Virus record (IMG/VR): IMGVR_UViG_3300012950_000015
Coordinates: 1-30,075 of that record
DNA from: a virus
Reading direction: 5' to 3' (one strand)
DNA: 30,075 nt
Every line of letters starts with the position of its first letter. Positions within the stretch are counted from its first letter, which is position 1. The position numbers and the translations under genes are program-made. A model generated the notes under the pieces. That model ran no database searches, was not told the origin of the DNA, and saw only the letters and a list, made by a program, of their open reading frames with translations. Shown one piece after another: positions 9,701 to 18,700 of this stretch.

Positions 9701-12700
9701 GAAACTGCACCAAAAGTACTATTTTATAACTTATTCAGTACAAGTGGTATATCCACAGCTGATGATACAGTAGTTAATGGGTCTGAAGTTAAATTTGTAG
9801 ATAGTTCATATAGTGGTGGGTATAATATTACAGGTATTGGAAGTACTGAATTTTCTATTAATTTACGATATCCTCCCGAATCTTTACAGTATGATGTTAG
9901 TAATTGTGATGTAATTGAATATACCACTCAAGCAGTACAAGCAACTGGTGGTATTTCTACAGTAAGAATAACTAATCGTGGAGTAAATTATGATAGACTT
10001 CCTGGAATTAGTAGTATTTCTGGTGATGGTATTAATGCTACATTAATTCCAGAATCTACTGAAATCAATAAATTGGTTTCTATGACTGTTCCAGATGATG
10101 TATATGGATATCCATCAGATAATACTCTTAAGCCAGATGCTTTTATTCCTAGAGTTGTTGATATAGACAGTTTTGCTACTATTATTGATGTTGATGTTAC
10201 TTATGGTGGTAAGTATTATATTAATGCACCTGCATTAGTTTTGTATGATAAAGGTACTGGTGAGATTAAAGATAGTGGACTTATTACTTGTGAATTAAGT
10301 GATTCTGCTGTAACTAGTGCAACTGTTGTTGTTCAGCCAGTTGGACTTTCTAATAATGATTATGGTGTTTCACCTGTTAGAAATAGTAATGGTATTAGTA
10401 TATTATCTGTAGAATCCATTCTTGGAATTTTAACATGTAAGATTACAACTCCAGTATTAGGGTATACTGTAGAACCTCTTGCAATTGGTGTTTCTTGTTT
10501 AGTTGAAGGTATTGGATATGATGCTGGATCTGGAACTGGATACAACTCTGGGGATTATAAATTCTTACCATTTGTAATTACTGATTATAATGATGCAGTA
10601 AACCCAAGAGAAGTTACTTTTGATTTAAATGGTATTACAACTAATCCTGGTACTGGATGTACTGTTGCATTTGGATTTGGTCAAGTAACTCGTGCTGAGT
10701 ATGTTGCTAGATTTGAAGTAATTAAAGGAAATTCTAAGTTTATTACAAATGAACCATTTAAGAAAAATGATGATGCAACTGCGGATATTCAATTAGATTT
10801 CATTGATGAAAATAGTGCTAAAATTATTATTAGTGGTGCTGAACCACTTGAGATTAATGACATTCTAACTGGTAAATTAAGTGGTTCTACATGTAGAGTT
10901 ATTGGTATCACTGAATTTGATGGTAGTTTTAATATTGCTGCATCTGTTAAATCATTAGTTGGGTGGAGAGATAATATTGGTATGATTAATGATACTAATC
11001 AGGTATTGCCCGATAATGATTATTTCCAAAATCTTTCTTATGCAATTGAAAGTCCTAAGACTTATGAAGATCTGATTACTTATATTAATGATATTGTCCA
11101 TCCATCTGGACTTAAAAACTTTGCTAATACTGAAGTACTAGTACAAGGTTATCCTGGAGAACATCTTGGGCCAGCAGAAGACGCTGGTGGACTAGTTCTT
11201 GATTATGTTGGAGATCCGTTAAGAGTAGATTCCATTTATCCATTTGATTTAGCTAGAGATTTCCTAGCTCAAGTTAATATTTCTAAATTCGTGGAATTGA
11301 GAAATACTAGACTTTCAGACTTTATTTTAAATAGAACGAACAGAGTTTTAGATATTGATGATATTTCTCCCCAATTTGTGTCTAATGAGTCTAATGATTT
11401 AAGTGATTATAGAATTGTTGCTAATTATCCAGCAGGAAGATATTTCCAAAGATGGTTTACACAAACTACTCATTTTGCAGAAGATCCTCAGAAAAATCAA
11501 TATCAGTTGAATGAATTCATCTCTATAACCATTGGTGATAATACATATTTGCTTCAAAAGCATGAATCAAAAAATTATGATCAAGTTGGTCTTACTACTG
11601 GATATATTGCTTTTGATACCTTATATGAACCTGGGTTATCAAAAACTCTTCTAATTGCTAGACCAAATGAGCCATTTGACACTAATTATGAAATTAAAAC
11701 ATGGCAACAAAGTTTTGCCGATTCTGTTGGAGGTGGAGAAACTACATTTGGAAATATTAGATTAGAAGGATCTAATAGCTCTTGTGGTGCTGCTTCTACT
11801 CTCGGAATTAGCTCTACAACACAAATTCTTGGATTGGATGCGACAACAACCGAAGCTGCTGTTATTCAATTTGTTTGTATTGATACTCCGTCTGATGGTA
11901 GTGAGAAGCAAGTTGATTATCTTGAATATGCAGTTATGCATGATAATTCAAATACTTATCTTACTGAGTTAGCTGCATTCAACTCAAAACAGAATTTAAG
12001 TGGATTATCTGCTCCAAACTTTATTGGAACTATTACATCTAAGATTGAGAGTGGTGTACTTAAATTTGATTTTGAAAATGGACGCACAAATGATATTAAT
12101 GTTAAATCTAAGATAATTGCAGTGAATCCTTCTGCTGTTGGATTTAGTACAAATTATAGATTTAAAATCCCATATACTCCAGATGGAACTGAAAGATCTG
12201 GTCGTATAGAAGTTACACGACAGTCATTGGTTGGTATTAATACTTTTGTTGGAATAGCAAGTCAGAGGGATTTATCAGTTAAATCAACAGTTCATGTTGC
12301 TTATGGTTCTACTCAAACTTTACATCAACTTTATATACTGACTGATCCATATAATGAGCAAAACTTTATTACTGAATATCCTTTAGCTTCCGTTGGTTCT
12401 ACAATGGGTATTGGTACATTTGGATCTACTTATAGACCAGATGGACATATTAATTTAGAATTCCATTCATCAGTTTCTGGTATTGTTAGTGTTACTGCCT
12501 ATAACGAAATCTTATATAAAGATTTGGATCCTAATGGTACTATGGATGGTATTGGTGAATTTAGTTATGGTCAAGTTTATGAATCTGTTGCCCAAAACAC
12601 ATATCTTGGTATTAATAATAGAAATCTTAAAGATTTCGAGTTAACTTATAAGGGAACTCCAATTTATGCTCAAGAAACTAATATTAGTGATCCTAACATA

Positions 12701-15700
12701 CTAGATTATGATAAAGGAGTTTTTACTCAGAAACACTTCTTCTCCACATATGAACAATTAAATTATCTTCCAGATTCTAACCTTGTTGGTATTGGTGGTT
12801 CTGCTCTTGTATATTATACTGGTGTTGGAACTGGTACTGCATATCTTCCAAATACTGTTTATGGTATTAAAGATAATAATGACCAATATAGAGTTGCTAT
12901 TTCAACTACTAATGCTAGAGCAGGTGTTGGAGTAAGCTTTGTAGCAGGATCTGGTACTGGTAATCAGCATAGATTTACAATGAGAAAGAGGGACTCTAAG
13001 TCCATGATTTCTATTAGTGGTTTGGTACAGAAACCAATATCATATACTTCAATTAATTATGAATTGAATGTTCCTGTTGCTGGATTTGTTACTGCCTTTG
13101 TATTAAGTGGTATTTCTACTATTCAATCTGGAGATTTGCTTAAGATTGAAGATGAGATGTCAATTGTAAGAACTGTTGGATTTGGTACAACTACAATTGG
13201 ACCTGCAGTTGGTATTGGCACCTGGACTCTTGTTGAAGTAGAACGGGGTGCCGTAGGTACTATTCAAACTGCTCATTCTGCTGGAGAGACTGTTAGACTC
13301 TTTAGGGGATCATTCCAGATATTAGATAGTAATATTCATTTCACACAAGCACCTTTAGGTGGTGATACTGGTATTATTAATCCTAATAATCTTCCATATG
13401 CAAGAGCTACATTTGGTGGAAGAACTTTCCTTAGACAAGATTATACTTATAATCAATTATTTGATGATATGTCTGAAAGTTTTGATGGGTTGGAGACTAC
13501 TTACCCATTAACAACTATTGGTACTGCTGTTACTGGTATTGGATCAACTGGTGGTAATGGTGTACTCTTTATTAATAATATATTCCAGGCTCCATATAGT
13601 CAGAATAATCCTAAGGCAAATTTCAAAATTGATGAGACTGCAGGAATTAGTAGTGTTGTATTCACGGGTATTAGTTCTATTGGTTATACTACTCCGATTA
13701 TAGACATAGGTGATGTTAATGAAAACCAATTACCTAGAGGTGGAATCATTGTATCTGTTGCTTCTACTCCAGGTAGAGGTTATGCTCCATTTGTAGGTGC
13801 AATAGTACATCCTGTAATTGATTCTAGTGGTATAGTTCAAAGTATTGTCGGTGTTCCAACAGTAGGTAGTGCAGTAGGAATTAAAACTGCATTCTATAAT
13901 AATATAACTGGAATTATGGAGGTTACTACAGTTGGACCTCATAATCTTAAGATTGAAGAATCAGTTAAATTAGAAGGATTCCAAATGGAGTGTATTGGTT
14001 ATAAGCACATCTTTAGAAGTGCTACAACCAATTGTATATCTGTCACATCAGGTGTTAATACTACACCAACAGATGTTGGTTATAATGGACTAACAGGTCA
14101 TTTAACATTAACTATTCCTTCACATGGTCTTACAACTGCTAATACTATAGGAATTGCTACTCAATCAATAACGATGAGTTGTGATAAAGATGATTATATT
14201 ACAAATCATGCATATCCTCGTATTTCTGATCCTATACATGGTAGTACAACTATTCCTATTAGATCAACAACTACTGACACTATTACTGTAGATGTCGGCA
14301 AATCTGATCTTGGGTATGGTACTACTGTTGGAATCACCTCATTCGTTTATGATTATGCTAGTGGTATTGGTACAATTATTACCGATGGTGCTCATAACTT
14401 CACTGATCCAAATTTAGTTGGTATTGCAACAGGTGCTTTAACATTCACATGTAGTCAGGATGCTTATGCAACTAATCACACATATCCAAGAGCAAGTGAT
14501 CCATACCATGATAAGTTACTTGAAGTAAGGAATGTTACTACTAATACTTTCGATGTATTTGTTGGTATTACTACTAATGTTGGTTGGACACCTACTAATG
14601 CAGTTTATGATCCTGTAGCGGGTATCATGACGATGACTATACCTAACCATAATATTATGGCAGGTAATACTATCAAGATTAAGGGTAGTTCACTTGACTT
14701 TAAGTGTGCTATGGATGGAAATAGTCAAACTAAGTCTTATCCTAGAACATCTGATCCTTATTATGATACTGCGATTTCAGTTGCATCTACTACAACAACA
14801 GGTATTGCTATTACTGTAGGTACATCACCTACTGTCAATTATAGTGTTACTACTGCAACTTATACACCTAGTACTGGATTCCTTGACCTTAACATTGGTC
14901 AACATGGATTAGCAGCACAAAGTGATATTAAGTTAGCGACTGGATCCCTCATTTTCCGTTGTGCAAACGATAGTTATATTTCTTCTCACGCATATCCACG
15001 CAATACAGTCGATACTCAGACTGTAAATGGTGCAACATATGATGCCAATGCGGGCATTATGACTGTTACAGTTATACCTGGCGGGCGTTTAATTCACGAT
15101 GGTGATTGGATTAGATTCGATAATGACTCTATTTCATTCAAGTGCGACATGGATGGCGGCACTTCAACTAAGACATATCCAAGATCATCTGATCCTGTCA
15201 GTGGTAAGTGGTTGCCTATTACAGGCATTACAACCACCTCGTTTAGTGTCGAAGTAGGTAAGTCACCTATCCAACCGTTTAGCATCTCCAGTGCCGTCTA
15301 CGACCCCACTGCTGGTATTGTGACAGCTACGATAGGTGAGCATAACTTTATGACGGGTGTTTCTATCCAACTTTCACCCGAATCGATGTCATTTAGGTGT
15401 GGTTTTGACACTTATCAGAGTGTACATAATTATCCAAGATCTAGCGATCCTGGGTTTACAACTGCGGTTTCTATCGCTTCTACGAGCGCAAATACGATTT
15501 CGTTCCAAGTTTTAGCGTCACAACCGTCTACAAATATTTCAACTCATCATTTCGTACCGCATGATGGACTAACTGCTGAAACTGGTACACAATATGATGG
15601 TACTGTTGGTATCATGACAGTTAGATCTGCTAATCACGGTCTTAACAATGGTGATTGGGTTCTATTTGATACTGGTGCAGTTTCCTTCACATGTGCTAAG

Positions 15701-18700
15701 GATGACTACAGTACAACTCATGCATATCCTAGAACAACCGATCCTTACAGTGGTAAGTGGATTCAGGTTTCTAATGTAACGACTAATACCTTTAGAACTA
15801 ATGGTATGAGTTCTCCTGATACATCAAATCATATATTTGCTTCTGGTGTAACTGGTGCTATTAAGAGATCACAGATTCATGGTGGTGGTGCTTACGGGCA
15901 TACCTTCCAGGCTGCTGGTGTTGGTAGCATGGATCAGAAGAGGGACAGAGCATACGATCAACCAATTGGTATCCACTCAGTAGGATCTACTAGTGTTACC
16001 GCAACAGGTGCTGTATACGATCCTTCTGCTGGTATCATGACTGTAACAGTCGCTGGTCATGGATTCATGAACAACGATAGAGTTAAGTTTGACGATAATT
16101 CAATATCATTGAAGTGCTCAAGAGATTCTTATAGAACTTCTCACACATATCCAAGATCTTCTGATCCTATTAGTGGTAAGTGGGTATCTATTGCAAGCAC
16201 AACTACTGACACATTTGCTGTTGATGTTGGTTCATCTGGTCCTGCTCACCAGTTTGCACATACATTCGATAGTGCGACTACAGGTGGTATTAAGAAACAG
16301 ACTGGATATATTACTCTTCAAGTTGGTGTTTCAACTGACACTAGCGTACATAATTATGATATCGGTGCAGGACATGAGGCAACTGACGCAGTAGTCTCTG
16401 GTGGAAATTATGCTCATACATTCCAAAGTGCTGCAACTGGTGCAGTTCAGTATGGTGGTGCATATGATCATCAATTCGTAAGTGCTGCTGCTAATCCACT
16501 TAGAGTGGATACTTGGGCAGGTACTGCTTTAACTCCAACAAACGCAGTATACGATCCTGGTACAGGTGTTTTACAGTTTACTGTTCCTAATCATGGACTA
16601 GTTGCTCCAGAGAACTTTAAGTTAGATGGTATTGGAGTTACTTGTACATATGGTTCTAAGACCTATCCTAGTGGTGTTCAAGGTTATTATTACTCTGTAA
16701 GATCTGTAGGAACTACAACATCCTTTACTACATTTGTTGGTGTGTCTACCTTGGCACATCCTTACACTGGTGGTGGTACAGTAAGAGTTGGTTTAACTAC
16801 TAACATTTTCCCAGATTATGATGAATCTTTAGATATAACAGGTATTGTTTCTGCTAGAACCTTTAGGGTAAATGCAGGACCAAGTACAATTCCACACTCT
16901 TATCATGCTGGTGGTACTGCTGCTCCTTGGTACGAATTAACACATGGTTCTGGTTATACTACCGATCTTGGAACAATTTCTATTGGAGTAACTGATGCTG
17001 TTGGATCAGGTGCGACTATTACTGCAATTGTCGGTGCTGGCGGATCTTTGATCTTTAGTGTTGATAATGGTGGTAGTGGATATACTGAAGATGCTCTTGT
17101 CTTTGCTCCAGAACCAAATGGAGAACATTTAGTTATTGAGGGTAATTATAGAGAAGGTCTTGGAAATACCTCAATAACAGGTGTTGGATGTAGTATTATC
17201 GTAGATATACTTGGGATAAGTACTAATCATGTTGGATATTCTACAGGTAAAGAATTTGAACTTCATGAAGTTCAAAGATGGGACTTCTCTAAGATTGGTT
17301 ACGGATTTAAGAAAGGTGATAAGTTTAATGTAGTTGGATTATCAACTAATCCTGATGCAGGTGATTTGTTCATCCCATTTGAAGTTGAAGTAATTAATAT
17401 CTTTAATGATGATATTGCTTCTTGGCAATTTGGTAATATTGATTATATTGATAATATTAAAGGATATCAGGATGGAGACAGGACTAGATTCCCATTATAT
17501 TATCAGAATCAATTGATTAGTTTTGAAATCGATAATAATGATCCAGATTCTAGAGAAATTGATCTTGGACCTGTTTTATTGATATTTGTTAATGGTGTTC
17601 TACAAGAGCCAAATAAGCATTATGCATTTGGTGGAGGAACTTCTCTTCAGTTTATAACACCACCTACAGTTGAAGATGAAGTCTTTATCTTCTTCTATAG
17701 AGGAACAGTTGGAGCTGATAGCGTATTCTTTGATGTTAATGAAATTATTAAAGAGGGTGACTCTCTTGATCTATTCAAGAGTTCTTATGTTGAATTAAAT
17801 CAAGTTGCTAAGAATACTACTAATTTTGCACAACAAGAAGCTAGAATTGTTCAAAGAATTGCTACGGCATCTGTTATAGAAACCCCATTCTATCAAGGTG
17901 CTGGTGTTAATAATGATAATTACAAACCATTTAGATGGAATAAGCAAAAGAAAGATATTGTCTTTGGTGGTGGTTTAGTTTCTAAAGCAAGAGATTCTCA
18001 GGAAGCTCAAATTTATCCAACAGCAAATGTTATTGCTGGATTCTCAAAAACTGATACAACAATTCATGTTGACCATACTACCAATTATAGAGATATTGAT
18101 GGATTACTTAATGATGATTTTGGATTGTTTGTACAAGCACCAGTCGGATTTGGAACAACTGCTCAGGCAGGAGTTAATTGGGAAATTTGGAATGCTATTG
18201 AACCATTGAATACTAGTGTTAAGGGATATACTGGTTTTATTACTGGTATTACAACTTCAGTTGGTATTGGTACTGATCTTGCAATTGTATTCCACTTAGA
18301 TACTAATAATTTGGTTAATGACTTTAATTCCTCTTATGTTCAAGATTTCCAGCAAGGATATCCATTTAAAATCTACGGATCTGGATTATCACCTGCTGCA
18401 GGTGTTATAACCAGTATTGATTCTCATGATTCCGATATTGTCGCCATCAGTACATATTATGTTGATAATGTTTATTATGCTAATGGATTGGCATGGGATG
18501 GAAGTTCTAGAACAGGTGTTATAACCTGTAATATTCATTCAGGAACTGATGTTTCAGGATTGGTTGGTATTGGATCAACCTTACACCCTGCAGCAAGAAT
18601 GAGTTGGGGAAGATTCTCTTCTGCAACAAGAGATGTTGGTTATCCAATCGCTCTTGATGTTAAAGGAATTAATTATGATCCCTCCTTAGATAATTATCCA

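Larger units (their letters stand above)
6040..10250 (+). repeat. dispersed GxGYxxxP beta repeats in the giant protein
   Basis: A short unit of the form hydrophobic strand - (N/D/S)xGxGY - xxxP - strand - GxGxGA recurs. Copies are near 6050 (NSGRGYDVLNPPSITI), 6650 (LDGGHDYTNRTISL), 7080 (NTGRDYGSNIINF), 7210 (SKGTGYDGPPDIEV), 7330 (SQGAGYATSTTSVVV), 8104 (SNPGIGYTVGAKIDF), 9970 (TNRGVNYDRLPGISS) and 10193 (TYGGKYYINAPALVL). Further copies lie outside this span near 16940 (THGSGYTTDLGTISI) and 17060 (NGGSGYTEDALVF). Copies also occur in gp8 and in the DUF4815 protein. Confidence 0.65.

Noticed and set aside
13544-13942. Two adjacent minus-strand open frames opposite the giant gene
   Set aside because: Their products are Thr/Tyr/Asn-rich reverse images of the Gly/Val-rich sense codons and have no start signals. 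They are shadows of the long + strand frame.
14090-16230. Repeat array considered as a CRISPR or noncoding satellite
   Set aside because: The units are diverged at the DNA level, keep one reading frame and conserve protein residues. There are no identical short repeats with unique spacers.
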